Of a stretch of DNA of 64,000 nt, positions 36,530 to 46,873 are shown in pieces; within the stretch, counting starts at the first letter, position 1, and each line of letters starts with the position of its first letter. Position numbers and translations under genes: made by a program. The notes beneath the pieces were generated by a model. The model saw only the letters and a list, made by a program, of their open reading frames with translations. It searched no databases and was not told where the DNA came from. Origin of the DNA: Nageia nagi (lineage: Eukaryota; Pinophyta); the NCBI GenBank assembly GCA_050084985.1, contig JBITNC010000001.1, positions 177,010,001 to 177,074,000 on the forward strand, written 5' to 3'.

Positions 36530-36890
36530 AGCAAGTATATTAGCTATTTATTTATGCTTTTTAGGGATAGATTTAAAATTGATAGCCAAAAATGACTCTA
36601 ATAAATCCCACACTCTATTTCTATAGTTCTTCAAATAATGGTGTTTTGCACTTATTTGATTTCTAACTTGCTTGATGACTAACTCAAAATCACCATGGAA
36701 AATCAAGCATCTAATACCTAAATTGATTGCTTTAGATAACCCTAAACAAAGGGCTTCATATTTAGTAGCATTATTTGTACAAATCCATGTGAATTAGAAG
36801 GAGAATCTTTTGGTAGTCCCCTTTAGATATTTAAAGACAACTCCAACTCCACATCCATGTCTGCATCGAGAACCATCAAAATACATCATC
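36530..36890 (-). pseudogene. G2 archaeal-type RNase H located ahead of RT
   Basis: In a single frame from 36886: MYFDGSRCRHGCGVGVVFKY, then ICTNNATKYEALCLGLSKAI, NLGIRCLIFHGDFELVIKQV, VWDLLESFLAINFKSIPKKH and IANILAI. This matches the second RNase H of G1 (42011-42577) and of Tat elements. Of the four catalytic positions, Asp (YFDG) and Asp (HGDF) are kept. Glu is now Lys (ATKYEAL for AEYEAL) and the last Asp is Asn (IANILA for ADALA), both G-to-A changes. It sits between protease (ending 36929) and RT (from 36040), not after the gypsy RNase H. Confidence 0.85.
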
Positions 36891-36928
36891 CATACCTTAC
36901 ATTCTTTATCAATAGTAATTAAAACTAG

Positions 36929-37480
36929 CTAAACGTTTTCATATAGATAATAATTTCCCATGCTAGCATCTATGATCTGATAATTTAGATTATTGGTTGA
37001 TAGAAATTTGGTTATTAGTAGTGATTCCCTTTGTATGTCACTTCTAAATATTTCCACTAGTTTTGGATCATTTATAAAATTTAATTCATTGATCTTCTTA
37101 ATATGGATAGTTCTAGTGCCCTCATTTAGAATCTCCACTTGTTTATTATGGAAAAGAAGCAGAAGATGACTATAATCTAAGGCTAGGAACCCTCCCAATT
37201 TAGTAGTAAATTCTCTAGAAAGATAAATTCTGAATAGAGGTGGAAGATCAACTATAATAATGTCTTGGATAACATGAATATTAGGAAAGGCATTCAAGGT
37301 TATTTGAACACTTTTAACACTACCAAAAACATCTACTAAGGAAGAATATAACTATATGATACCATCAATGCATCTTGTAATGTACAATTTCATTTCATTT
37401 GCAATAGCTTTAGGGATAATAATTATGGTATCTCTAGTATCAATCATATAATTATTTACTACCCAACCTTTTAATCTTAG
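36929..37480 (-). pseudogene. G2 aspartic protease region
   Basis: Catalytic stretch near 37450-37400 reads VVNNYMIDTRDTIIIIPKAI then ANEMKLYITRCIDGI. The active-site Gly of Asp-Thr-Gly is Arg (GGA to AGA), which should abolish cleavage. Open frame 37297-36929 continues with MNAFPNIHVIQDIIIVDLPP, IYLSREFTTKLGGFLALDYS and a C-terminal linker. Upstream FDALKIPSQLDLL (about 37650) is the usual gag-to-protease linker. Confidence 0.75.
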
Positions 37481-37719
37481 GGATAAATAGAAAGGTGGGG
37501 GTCTTGCTACATCTATTAGAGTTGGTAGGACAACTATAGATATAGTATAGATAAGATTTTATTCATTTGTCCTCTTTTTATTATTTCTTAATTTTAAAAC
37601 TTCTTACAGAAGATCTAATTGACTTGGTATCTTTAATGCATCAAACATTGTCATCTTAAGAGTTTTCTTTAATTCTTCCATAATATTATACAAAGCATAT
37701 GGAATGGACTTACTTAGTT

Positions 37720-39321
37720 CCACTTACTGATGTGTTCTGAAATGTTGAGTAGCCTTTTCTTTATGATAATCAATGATGAAAGGATATCTCAACACATTGG
37801 GTCTTTCTTTCTTCAAGAATTCTTTTCTTGTTGGAGTGGGATTTATTTCACCTAGGGCACTAGTACCCAGGTTTGATAAAATAGCACCCAAAATTATTGA
37901 AATAATACCTAGGTTAAACAAGACTTGATGACATTGGTTGTAAGGATAATTTAAAGGAGTCTTAGCTTTCTTAGGTTTAGGTTGGGCTTGATTGGGAGAT
38001 CAATACTACTGAGTGGCTTGAGGTTGCTATGGGGTTGCTGAAGAAGTTACTCTAGTTTAACATAATTTACTTATTCTCTAACAAATTTTGGAACCCTAAA
38101 GTTGACCATTGTGAGGTCAGTGGTAGGATCTAAACTAGGTTCTACCATTTGGTCAAAATGTAACCCCAAATATTGATGTTGATATACTACATATGAATCT
38201 AAAAAATGAGGAGCTAAACATGGTGGAAACCATTATATAATACCTAAAGTAGCACCATTTGTAACACTAGTCATAATAGTATTCTTAATTGATTTAGGAG
38301 GATTAGACTATTCTAGCTAATTGACCTTAGGTTGGAATCTTAGTTGATACTGATTATCATACCTTCTATAGTTGAAACCATGATTCTATCTTTCTTATAG
38401 AGTAAGCTTATTAGATAGATTTTTGATAGTTATTTCTAACTACCTTATCCTCTCCTCTTCTTGAGACTTAGGTTTAGTACCAACACTTATTAATGCAAGA
38501 GTAGATAATGTTGGTAGCTAATTTTTAATAATAGGATTGGGAGGAGGTGGTAAGGCCAGGACTCCAAGGTGACCTATTTGTGGAGCTTGTTTAGGAGGTA
38601 AAGTTGGAAATATAAGCATGATTATTCTAAGCTACATTTTACTAGAGGATACCAAGTTATGTTTTGCAATCTTTACTATTTGGTAAATATCTAGGAATGT
38701 ATCTCTTGACATAATAATAAGAATATTAAGGTCAAAAATAAAAGCTTTTCAATAATATAACAAAGCTTGAGCATTTGTTAGTCTTATCCTTACTAGTATA
38801 TATTTCCATGTTCTTTTAAATCTAATATTAAAATCATTAATAGATTCATGTGGATGTCTTTTACTACATGCTATGAGGCTAAAAAACATGCTATCATCAC
38901 TATCTATAGAAAATATTTTAATTAGGGCCTAACACAACTCTCCCCATGAATTTATAGATTGGAGGGTGAGAGTTGTGAACCATTTAGCTACTTTTCCTAC
39001 AAAAGAGTGTGATAATAACCTTGTCATCACAGTTTCATTAGTGATGTCAAAGCTTGAAGCTAACAATGATACATCTTGATAGTGTTCATATGGCATCTTT
39101 TTAGATCCATCATACTTAGGTAAAACTTTAAAATCTACTTGAGGTATAGGTGGTGAATTATCAGCTACAACCAAAGGATGATTGTTATTCCAGGTAGGGA
39201 AATCTGCTGGTTGAGCCATACTTGGAGGATCTATAGGAGGCAAAAAAGGTGAAATATTTTTTAGGAATGAGTCAAATACAACTAACAAATGGGTAGCCCT
39301 TAAAGGGATCAAAGGAGACAC
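37720..39321 (-). pseudogene. G2 gag
   Basis: Open frame 39321-38929 holds the gag core start: FKVLPKYDGSKKMPYEHYQD and FVGKVAKWFTTLTLQSINSW. After a stop the frame goes on with ALIKIFSIDSDDSMFFSLIA, KRHPHESINDFNIRFKRTWK and a short coiled coil (RIRxLEITIKNLSNKLT near 38440). A Pro/Gln-rich tail leads to 37921-37724 (MFNLGIISIILGAILSNLGT). Matches the retrotransposon gag family. It starts about 290 bp inside the 5' LTR. Confidence 0.8.
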
Positions 39322-39580
39322 AACTTGAGATATCTTTCATCTAGTCCTCCTATAAAGAAGTGATAGCTCTTGAAATCTAGGCTATCTAAGGGAATTTCTA
39401 GCACTACTTCTAATTAGTCTACATTTTAGAGGTCCTAGGGTTCAAAAAATTTAACTGGTTGAAAATAGAGTCACCAATAAGGTTATAAAAATCTTATAAT
39501 CTTGAAATATCAATTTGATAACCCACCAGATGAGACTATCAAGCCTAACAACACCTACTAAATATGAAATTTAGCTCGTG

Positions 39581-39597
39581 TCCCACCTAGCATGCCA
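39581..39597 (-). other. Candidate primer-binding site of G2
   Basis: On the - strand, TGGCATGCTAGGTGGGA begins about 17 bases past the 5' LTR edge. Reversing CpG decay (GCATGC from GCGCGC) makes it resemble the TGGCGCGC-type site complementary to a tRNA-Arg 3' end that Tat elements use. The offset from the LTR edge is larger than usual, so the assignment is tentative. Confidence 0.4.
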
Positions 39598-39614
39598 AAA
39601 ATGGAACTAGCTAC

Positions 39615-41564
39615 TATTGATCGGTATAGCATAACCTTAAGAGTTTGGTTTGGTCATGTTCTCCACTTCCCATAAAGTAGGTTATTTAAAAGACTAGAAG
39701 GTGGTGGGGATGCGCTCGTGTTGATATTCTACACAATCTTCAGTTTATAGGCCAGTTTCTATCTTTTTCAAGGTCAAAAGTAACATGAAAGGAATTAAAA
39801 GATGAAGAGTTATAGGAAAGAGATAAGCAAATAAATAACTCAAATAGGAAATTTACAACCTAATCATTATAGCACAGGCAACAATCCATAGCTAAGATTA
39901 AGAATAGTAAACTATCTCACACTTGGGGTCTTATAATCATAATATATAACCATAATTTGAAGAAAACATTCCACACATAACATTCAAAAAATAAATAATA
40001 GCCACTTTATTGCAATAGTTAAAAGCATTATCTATTTGCATTATCACATGTGAATTGCTTTTACAAATTAAGGAAAATTTGCTAGAATGTCTAACCTTCT
40101 TAATTTCTAAAAACTAGTTATTTATACAACTCCCCCTCTTTCAGTGGTTGAATCTCATTAATGTATATTACTACTAGCATTGAATGAAATAACTATAATA
40201 GAACTATTTACATAAATGTTACAACTATGCTAGATTATATAATGAATAAGTACTAATCAGCATCAACTATTTGAACTATCTAGGGATTTGTAACTTCTAG
40301 TCAGCCATGTCCATAGAGCCGTAATCCTTCTACCATGTCATTAACTACTCCTTTCTTGACCCTATAGCTGATTGAATATAACACTGTTGTTGATTAAATA
40401 TAGCACTATAGCTGATTGAGCAATTATTTTATTACACATTGATTGGTCTGATTTGGTTGTATGCTTTATTAGCCTCCATTTGCTTCTTTGTAATCTTTAT
40501 GATTTCTACTATAGATGTCAGCAATTAGAGTAATGATGGTTAGTAGACATTATGTTCACTTAGATCAAGAAGAATTGCCACTATTAGATGGAAATGATTT
40601 GGTGTTGAAACATTAACAATGCCCTAACGATCAAACACATAATATTAAGTGGACCTAGGTGTTCTATCTCATGTATTATTCTTTTACTTGCTTGGTGGGC
40701 TCTATGTTTTTCTTTTAGACTCTGTTGATGATTTGGTTCTTTTTGGACATGATAATTTTCATAAAAAATGTGATATCACCTTTTGAAATCATCAAGTACT
40801 ATTTATATTTTGATTCAATTAGGACCTACTGATTTTAGCCAAAATTCATGATGTCATTTCCAAGAATCAGTGGGTTCTATCAAAATTTTGATTTCTCTAG
40901 GACCCATTTATTTTCATAAAAAAAATGTGACATCACCTTCTAAATTCATTTGGGCTCAATTTATGTTCTTCAAAAATCTACACCCACCATTACTTGCTCT
41001 AGGACCTATTGATTTTGATTAAAAAATTATGACATCATCCTTCAAAATCCTCGAGCATTATTGATATTCTTCAAAAATAAGACTCTAAATATGTACAAGT
41101 TTTTGACATTTGTGCCACCAATTCCTAAGGAATATAAAGTAATAAACATGAATTTGAGAATTTTTACATTCATGACTTCTTGAGTATACTTGGACAAAAA
41201 GACATGATTCCTAGGCACTCTCAACTCCCGATCACTAAAGAATAAAAGAATACAAAATTTACACAAGTCTTATTAATATAACTCCGAGGTAACTTTATTT
41301 ACATATTTCCCATGTACTAAAGAATGAAAAAAATCTTGGGTGATCTTTTTTAGTAAAAAAAATGACTCCCAATAGTGTAAGGAAAAGCAATGAGAAGAGG
41401 GGAAGAATTTATACAAAAATCTAACAAATCATGAAGATCCTAAAAGAATAGTGTTCCCCTTGGGTACTCTTATATACACAGCTCCTAGGTACTAAATGAT
41501 GAAAAATAATGAATTAATAATAGTATAATTACCCAAATTTTGAGTGTTATTCTAGAGGAATATA
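39615..41564 (-). repeat. G2 5' LTR (1,950 bp, right copy)
   Basis: Full-length match to 27049-28993. The + strand left edge TATTGATCGG corresponds to TGTTGATTGG; the right edge GAGGAATATA corresponds to GAGGAATACA (CA decayed to TA). Followed by GATA and the resumed G1 RNase H. Confidence 0.9.
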
Positions 41565-41568
41565 GATA

Positions 41569-41870
41569 GCAATCTATTTTATTAGTACAACATTGAAAAA
41601 ATATGTAACCAGGTACACACCCATTGAGAAGTTATGTCAATGTATAATATTTGCTACTAAGAGGTTGAGGCATTATATGATCAATAACACAACACATTTG
41701 CTTACTTAGGTAGACCCATTAATATATCTAATGTCAAAACCATGCCTTAATGGAGGGTTAGCAAAATGGATCATGCTACTTCAAGAGTTTGACCTCAAGT
41801 TTGTGAAACAAAAATCAGTTAAAGGGTAGGCAGTCATAGATTTTGTTGGAGAGTTTCCCATGAAAGATAG
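41569..41870 (+). pseudogene. G1 first RNase H, resumed after the G2 insertion
   Basis: Continues the frame broken at 27048: AIYFISTTLKKYVTRYTPIE, KLCQCIIFATKRLRHYMINN, TTHLLT, a TAG (Gln in relatives), then LNGGLAKWIMLLQEFDLKFV and AVIDFVGEFPM. This is the C-terminal half of the gypsy RNase H. The continuity with the left half is direct evidence for the nesting. Confidence 0.85.
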
Positions 41871-42010
41871 TACATAACTTAGAGAAGAATTTATGGATGA
41901 CTAGGTTTTGGTAAAAACCATATAATGTAGAATAGGACCTCTCATATCCTTCTTCTAAAGAAAATAGGAACATTAGTATTCCTCTTTTAGAGGTATTAAA
42001 ATGCTAGAAA

Positions 42011-42577
42011 ATGTATTTTGATGGATCACAATGTATGCAAAGTTCAATATTAAGAATAGTGTTGATATCACCTCAGAATGATGTTATTCCCATATTGTAC
42101 AAATTATCATTTGAATGCACTAACAATATGGTAGAATATAAAGCTCTCATATTAGGATTAAAAGTAGCTATAGAGATTAGTATTACATATTTGCATATTT
42201 ATGGGGATTCATAGCTAATAGTGAATCAAGCCAATGAGATCTATAACACCAAGGATGAAAAGCTTATTCCATATAAAGTTCTTGTTACAAAACTCCTTGG
42301 TTACTTTGAAGAGTATCAATTAGACAATATTCCAAGGAACAATAACAAGTTGGTTGATGCAATGGCAAGTGCAACTTCACTTATACCAATTGAGATAGAA
42401 AGTAGGGAGACTACTTTCACTATCAAGAACTTGGGAACTCCATCAATTGCTGAGGAGGACTTGAAAATGGTATGTGTTTATCAAAAGGTTGGTTATGACA
42501 TGAGTACTTGGTACCAACACATATTCAGATATTTGAGGGGTAACTTCATTGATGCTACACTTGATAAAAGAGAATAG
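42011..42577 (+). pseudogene. G1 second (archaeal-type) RNase H
   Basis: One frame with a single internal TAG at 42212 (GDS-stop-LIV, where relatives have GDSQLV). Landmarks: MYFDGSQCMQSSILRIVLIS, ECTNNMVEYKALILGLKVAI, YLHIYGDS, NIPRNNNKLVDAMASATSLI. All four catalytic positions (Asp of YFDG, Glu of VEY, Asp of YGD, Asp of VDAMA) are retained. The usual Gly-rich turn after YFDG is degraded. The domain follows the gypsy RNase H and precedes integrase, the standard Tat order. The frame runs on for about 60 codons of linker to a TAG at 42577. Confidence 0.85.
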
Positions 42578-42589
42578 ATTAGAATAAAA

Positions 42590-43746
42590 AGGCTTGCTAC
42601 AAAATATGTTATCATTGGTGATATACTTTATAAAAGATCATTTAATGGTATTCTTTTGAGATGTATTCATGATGAGGATATTGAAACAATATTAGAGCAT
42701 GCTCATAGAGAGCATGTTGAGGTCATTTCAATGGAAAATAAGTTTATGGCAAGTTGATTAGGATGGGTTATTGGTGGCCCACCATGGAACATGATTATTA
42801 TGAACATGTCAAGAAGTGTAAGCAAAGTCAAAAGCATGCACACTTAGAATTAACACCCACTCAAGAGTTGAAATATGTTACATCACCATGGCCTTTCTCA
42901 ATGTGGGCTTTATAATTCATGGGTGTTATCAATCCTCCATATAATGAGGGGCACAAGTTTATCTTGGTTGCCACTAAATACTACACTAAATGGGTTGAGG
43001 TAATTCCTTTGAAGATAGCTATACAAAAAAAGAATATATCATTTGTAAATTTGGCATACCTCAAAAGTTGATCATGGATAATGGTATGAATTTTAAAAGA
43101 AAATATATTAGAGAATTTTGTAAAAATATGAAGATTGAACAAAGATTTTCTTCAATTTACTATCTCCAAGGGAATGGACAAGTTGAAGTAACAAATAAAA
43201 TAATCAAGAAGATATTGGCAAAAACTATCAAAAATAATGATAGATATTCGCATGATTAATTACCATATGCCTTATGAACATATAGAATAATTGAAAGAAT
43301 AGAAATAGGTGCTACTTTATACTCTCTTATGTATGGTGATAAAGTAGTCATTCCACTTGAAATTGAGATCCCTTCTTTGAGAGTTGCACTCAAAGATATC
43401 ATGAAGGGACCACAACAATGGGAAGCAAGATTAAATCAACTAGAGGCATTATATGAGAAAAGAATTAATGCACTAAAGCATATTAGAACATATTAGTAAA
43501 GAATAAATAGGGCCTATGGAAAGAAAATGGTGGCCAAAGCATTTGAGGTTGGAGATATGGTTCTCTAAGAGAATATTTCTAAGATTATAGTAAAAGATGA
43601 ACTTAAAGGAGAGTTTGAACCAAATTGGGTTGGTCCATACATCATCATAGAGGTATTTGGTAGAGGTGCATATAGATTATCTACATTGGATGTGGAGGTT
43701 CTCAAAAATCCCATCAATGTTAGGAACCTAAAGAAGTATCACATTT
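42590..43746 (+). pseudogene. G1 integrase
   Basis: HHCC module: ILEHAHREHVE, then YWWPTMEHDYYEHVKKCKQS, where the last Cys is now Ser (TGT to AGT). Core: the first Asp position is a stop (WAL-stop-FMGVINPPYNEG), and ILVATKYYTKWVEVIPLKIA follows. Open frame 43068-43259 keeps MDNGMNFKRKYIREFCKNMK and QGNGQVEVTNKIIKKILAKT, that is, the second Asp and the Glu. C-terminal part: INALKHIRTY, AFEVGDMVL, LKGEFEPNWVGPYIIIEVFG and RGAYRLSTLDVEVLKNPINV. Several frameshifts. Confidence 0.85.
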
Positions 43747-44640
43747 AGGTGACCTATGTGTCATCCTGTGCATCTATTTCCATAAAAATGTTACTACAAG
43801 AATAAGCATGGAATAGATACCATAAAAATTCAAAAATAGAGGGTCATTTAAGTATCATAAGAGGAGCGCTAATGGTCTATTTTAGCAAAAAAGTACTACC
43901 TATGGTCCTATTATACAGTTAGAAATAGCAAAAATACCCCTTGGTGCAGAGTTTTAGCTCCCAAATTGTAAGATTTGCATGCCTCTTGGTGTAGAGTGTT
44001 AGCTCATATCATCATCATAGTTTCCTACCCTTTTGGTATAGAGTTTTAGCTCTCATATCATCATCCTAGTTTCCCACCTCTTGATGTAGAGTTTCAGCTC
44101 TCATCATCATTTCATACCTCTTGGTGTAGATTTTAGCTCTCACTCCTCATTACAATATGCCTCTTGTTAGAGTTTTAGCTCCTAGTTTTATCATTATGCC
44201 TCTCAGTAGGAAGTTCAGCTTCCATAAGATCAATGGATAGAATCATAAATAACATGAGATGGTTGCACTTTGCATATCAAAATATATCTAAAAAAAAATG
44301 GGTAGTTATCATCAGTGACCTCTTGGTAGATGGATATGGACCTTAGAACTCTTTCTCTTACAGGTTATCATTGAAGCTCTTGGAGCACATCAAATCAACT
44401 AGAGGCAACATGATGGATGTCATATGAGGGATTTTTCTTAAACTCATACTTTTATTAATATTATTACTTATCTTTCTTATATCTTTATCATAGTTTAGTA
44501 TCAAAATAGATTGATTAGTGTTGGTATTATGCTTGTCCATACTTATCAATATTTGAATGCCATGACATCTTGGTTATACTTTAAATGAAAAATCTCAATG
44601 TACCTAGTGATTTTCAATTTTTCATCCAAAGTGAAGCATA
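43747..44640 (+). other. G1 3' untranslated region
   Basis: Between the end of integrase and the 3' LTR. No coding sense. Contains the seven-unit tandem array at 43937-44228. A short purine-rich word (AAAGTGAAG, about 44626-44634) precedes the LTR and may be the decayed polypurine tract. Confidence 0.65.
43937..44228. repeat. Tandem repeat array in the G1 3' UTR
   Basis: Seven units of 38-48 bp beginning near 43937, 43982, 44028, 44076, 44117, 44160 and 44198. Each has CCTCTTGGTGTAGAGTTTTA then GCTC, followed by a CATCATCAT-type spacer of variable length. Unit sequence and length drift along the array. Confidence 0.85.
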
Positions 44641-45225
44641 TATTATCACAAAAAATTAATTTATGCATTTAATTAAATACATTAGGAAGTATGTGCCCAT
44701 ACATATATGTCTAGTTCAAGAATATTTATGATATTTTGGATATGATCAATATATATCATCAACTTACTATATTCTTGTTTAAGTAGGTACATGCTGAACT
44801 AAGGAGTAGGTCATATTATTATCTATATAAATAGAGATCTAATTGTAAGTCCACATCAAGGAGATACATGATCCCATATCTAGTCTTCATGATGGTAGTC
44901 CTTTCAAGCATGAAATAGACCACTTGCAAACCTCTTTTTGGATCATCTTGCTCCATGACTTTGGGTGTAGATTCTATTCATTATTGAGGCTTTATTAGTA
45001 TCTTCCATTTATCTATATTAGGTATGCTTTGTGAGGTAAGTACACAAATTTAGTCTTATTTGGTAATGTCATTTTGATTCCAATTATTCATTATCTTCTA
45101 TATCAGCTTATCTTATTATAAATTGGTATCTGTTAGCTTAGAATTTACAAATAGATATATGTATCTTTTGAGATTATATATATTTTAGTTATTTTCATTC
45201 ATGAATACACTTTTATTTTTAAAAA
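44641..45225 (+). repeat. G1 3' LTR (585 bp, internally deleted)
   Basis: Aligns with 22839-23626 from TATTATCACAAAAAATTAAT (TG decayed to TA) to TTTTATTTTTAAAAA. It lacks about 190 bp present in the 5' copy between GTCCTTT and CAAGCATGAAATAG, a site where CCTTT flanks both ends. That suggests deletion between short direct repeats. Confidence 0.85.
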
Positions 45226-45230
45226 TTATC
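45226..45230. other. Target-site duplication of G1 (right)
   Basis: TTATC, identical to 22834-22838. The following AAGTGAATGTAACTACCTAT continues the host repeat family seen near 19325 and 22350. Confidence 0.85.
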
Positions 45231-45737
45231 AAGTGAATGTAACTACCTATGTATATTGATACAATATTTATGAAATCCTTATTTTCAATGTTATAGAGTC
45301 ATTATATTGAATTATTTTTCTAGAATCATGTATAATTATAGAGTGAAGAGAGGAGAGGGAGGTGTAAAAATTAGATGAAAGAAGAAATACATGATTCTTG
45401 CACCTCCCTCTCCATCTCTTAACTATATAATCAATAGACCAAAAAATGCCTTTAGCAGCAACCAATTTGAGGTACCTTTGATCGGGTGGTCAAAATCTAC
45501 CACTATATATCATTTTGGTGGTGGTTTTTATGGGGTAGTTTTAAGCATTTACCATAGATCATAATATGGAGGGAAAATACCACCCACATATCTCATCAAA
45601 AAAACTCTCATGTGGGAACTTATGCAACCTATTTCATTTTCAAGGGGTATATCAAATTGTAGCAACATTTAATCGAGGAGAGGGAGGAGAGGAGAAGGAG
45701 AAGAGGCTTGGTAATGAAGGTAAGGTAGGTACATTCT
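45231..45737. other. Host repeat DNA between G1 and the PPR remnant
   Basis: 45231-45350 continues the dispersed repeat family interrupted by G1. A strong inverted repeat follows (45336-45430). 45470-45737 resembles 13200-13480 and 16010-16300 (words GGTGGTTTTTATGGGGTAG and a purine-rich GAGGAGAGGGAGG stretch), which likewise adjoin minus-strand PPR sequence. No coding feature supported. Confidence 0.55.
45336..45430. repeat. Inverted repeat, arms about 30 bp
   Basis: GGAGAGGGAGGTG (45352-45364) is perfectly complementary to CACCTCCCTCTCC (45401-45413). Pairing extends outward with a few mismatches to TTATAGAG and CTATATAA. The loop is 36 nt. In addition AGAATCATGTA (45322-45332) is complementary to TACATGATTCT (45388-45398), giving an interleaved second pairing. 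Confidence 0.75.
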
Positions 45738-46018
45738 TCTATATTTTACATACATATCTTAAGGTATTTTTTGAAAACTCATGTTGTATGTATGTTGTGA
45801 TTATTGTAGATCATGAAATTGAATTTACATCATGCATGTTGTTAAATAATCACTAGGATAATGTATATTTCCACATTTTGTGTACATGTCATAGGGCATT
45901 TTTTCCAAAACCTATTTTCCATATTAATAAACATTTCTTAGGACTTATTTATTCTTATGCATTTAACATACATTTTTATTAGGGTATTCAAAACCAAAAT
46001 ATTCAAATTACATCTACA
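45738..46018 (-). pseudogene. PPR pseudogene, downstream half (split by G3)
   Basis: Minus-strand PPR debris: LFNNMHDVNSIS with TGG-to-TGA after it, STIITTYIQHEFSKN and YVCKI, matching the repeats at 58150-59010. The sequence joining at the G3 site (ATTCAAATTACATCTACACA with CATACAATTTAG) matches the uninterrupted spacer in neighbouring units. So 45738-46018 and 58142-59010 were one locus. Confidence 0.65.
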
Positions 46019-46023
46019 CATAC
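46019..46023. other. Target-site duplication of G3 (left)
   Basis: CATAC immediately before the LTR start TGTTGCAATG; an identical CATAC follows the right LTR at 58137-58141. Confidence 0.9.
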
Positions 46024-46873
46024 TGTTGCAATGAAAATTGAGCTGGAATGTAGAATAACATAAAATACAATTATTCTTCAATCTTCATTGAACCTCAAAT
46101 TATATAACATAAATAGACATGTTGTAATTGCAAAATGATATTCAATCTCAGTTCAAACTACAATTTGCCCTTAGAAGGGACTTTTACAAATGCTATGTGC
46201 CAAAATAAAGAGTATTAAATCTTCATTGTTTTTGAGTTGCTTGCTTCTTTCCTTGGTATGAGCAACCTGTAAATCCTACACACATGCAAAATACAATAAC
46301 ATCAAAGCATCTATGTATGACATTGCATTGAATTGAAACTAGCATAAAACAATAAAATGTATGAGCTCACAAGATTTTGGCAGCATTACCCTACTTCAAA
46401 AATGGGTTCAATTAGGGTTCATATTGCTTTGTATTAGCTTATGTTTATAGATTTTAGATGAGATGTTTCAAGGCTGGTAAGAGGAAGTGAACAATCACCG
46501 TAGGTCGTAACTGACCCCCTCTATCCACCTCATCTTGGAGAAACAAAGCATTCCAACTTCCTTTTACTATTTTGGCTTCTATTTAGCTGTTACAGAGTCA
46601 TCGGCGTTTGGATGTCGAATGCTGGTGACTGGCTCAAAATGCCGGTGTTTCAAGGAGAACACCGGCTACTGGTTAACAATTTTATAACAACATTAAAATG
46701 ACCACCAAATAGTCAATTTTTATCGAAAAGGGGTCATGTGACCACTCATTTTGCATGTACTCAATGAGAGCTATCCAATAATGGATTTTTCAAGATTATT
46801 TGAGGCTTGTATAAAGAGTTATGATTATTTCAATGTTTACTAGTTAAAAAGGGGACTTTTTTAGGTGTCTACA
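46024..46873 (-). repeat. G3 3' LTR (850 bp, left copy)
   Basis: From TGTTGCAATGAAAATTGAGC to TTTTTTAGGTGTCTACA on the + strand; matches 57287-58136 throughout. Contains a GC-richer patch (46595-46670) with CpG-bearing words such as ATCGGCGTTTGG and GCCGGTGTTT. Confidence 0.95.

Larger units (their letters stand above)
27049..41564 (-). mobile_element. G2: gypsy retrotransposon nested in G1, with extra domains
   Basis: Two LTRs of about 1.95 kb bound an internal region coding on the - strand: gag, protease, an archaeal-type RNase H, RT, gypsy RNase H, integrase, then a long additional reading frame. Read on -, the LTR starts TGTATTCCTC and ends CAATCAACA. The second RNase H suggests Tat affinity, but its place ahead of RT differs from the usual Tat order seen in G1. 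LTRs differ by roughly 13% over a 400-base sample counted by eye, so the insertion is old. All coding parts are broken. Confidence 0.9.
22839..45225 (+). mobile_element. G1: Tat-like Ty3/gypsy retrotransposon, interrupted by G2
   Basis: Two LTRs, a perfect 5-bp target duplication and + strand domains in the order gag, zinc knuckle, protease, RT, gypsy RNase H, second (archaeal-type) RNase H, integrase. The second RNase H between the first RNase H and integrase is the known hallmark of the plant Tat lineage. A 14.5-kb element (G2) sits inside the first RNase H; without it G1 would be about 7.9 kb. Coding domains contain stops but long open pieces survive, including a 200-codon RT frame. Its 3' untranslated region carries a tandem repeat array, another feature reported for Tat elements. 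Confidence 0.9.

Noticed and set aside
43937-44228. CRISPR-like regular repeats
   Set aside because: Units drift in length and sequence, have no unique spacers and sit in a retrotransposon 3' UTR of a plant genome.
45336-45430. Transcription terminator or MITE
   Set aside because: No T-run after the stem, no gene upstream, and no target duplication around the inverted repeat.
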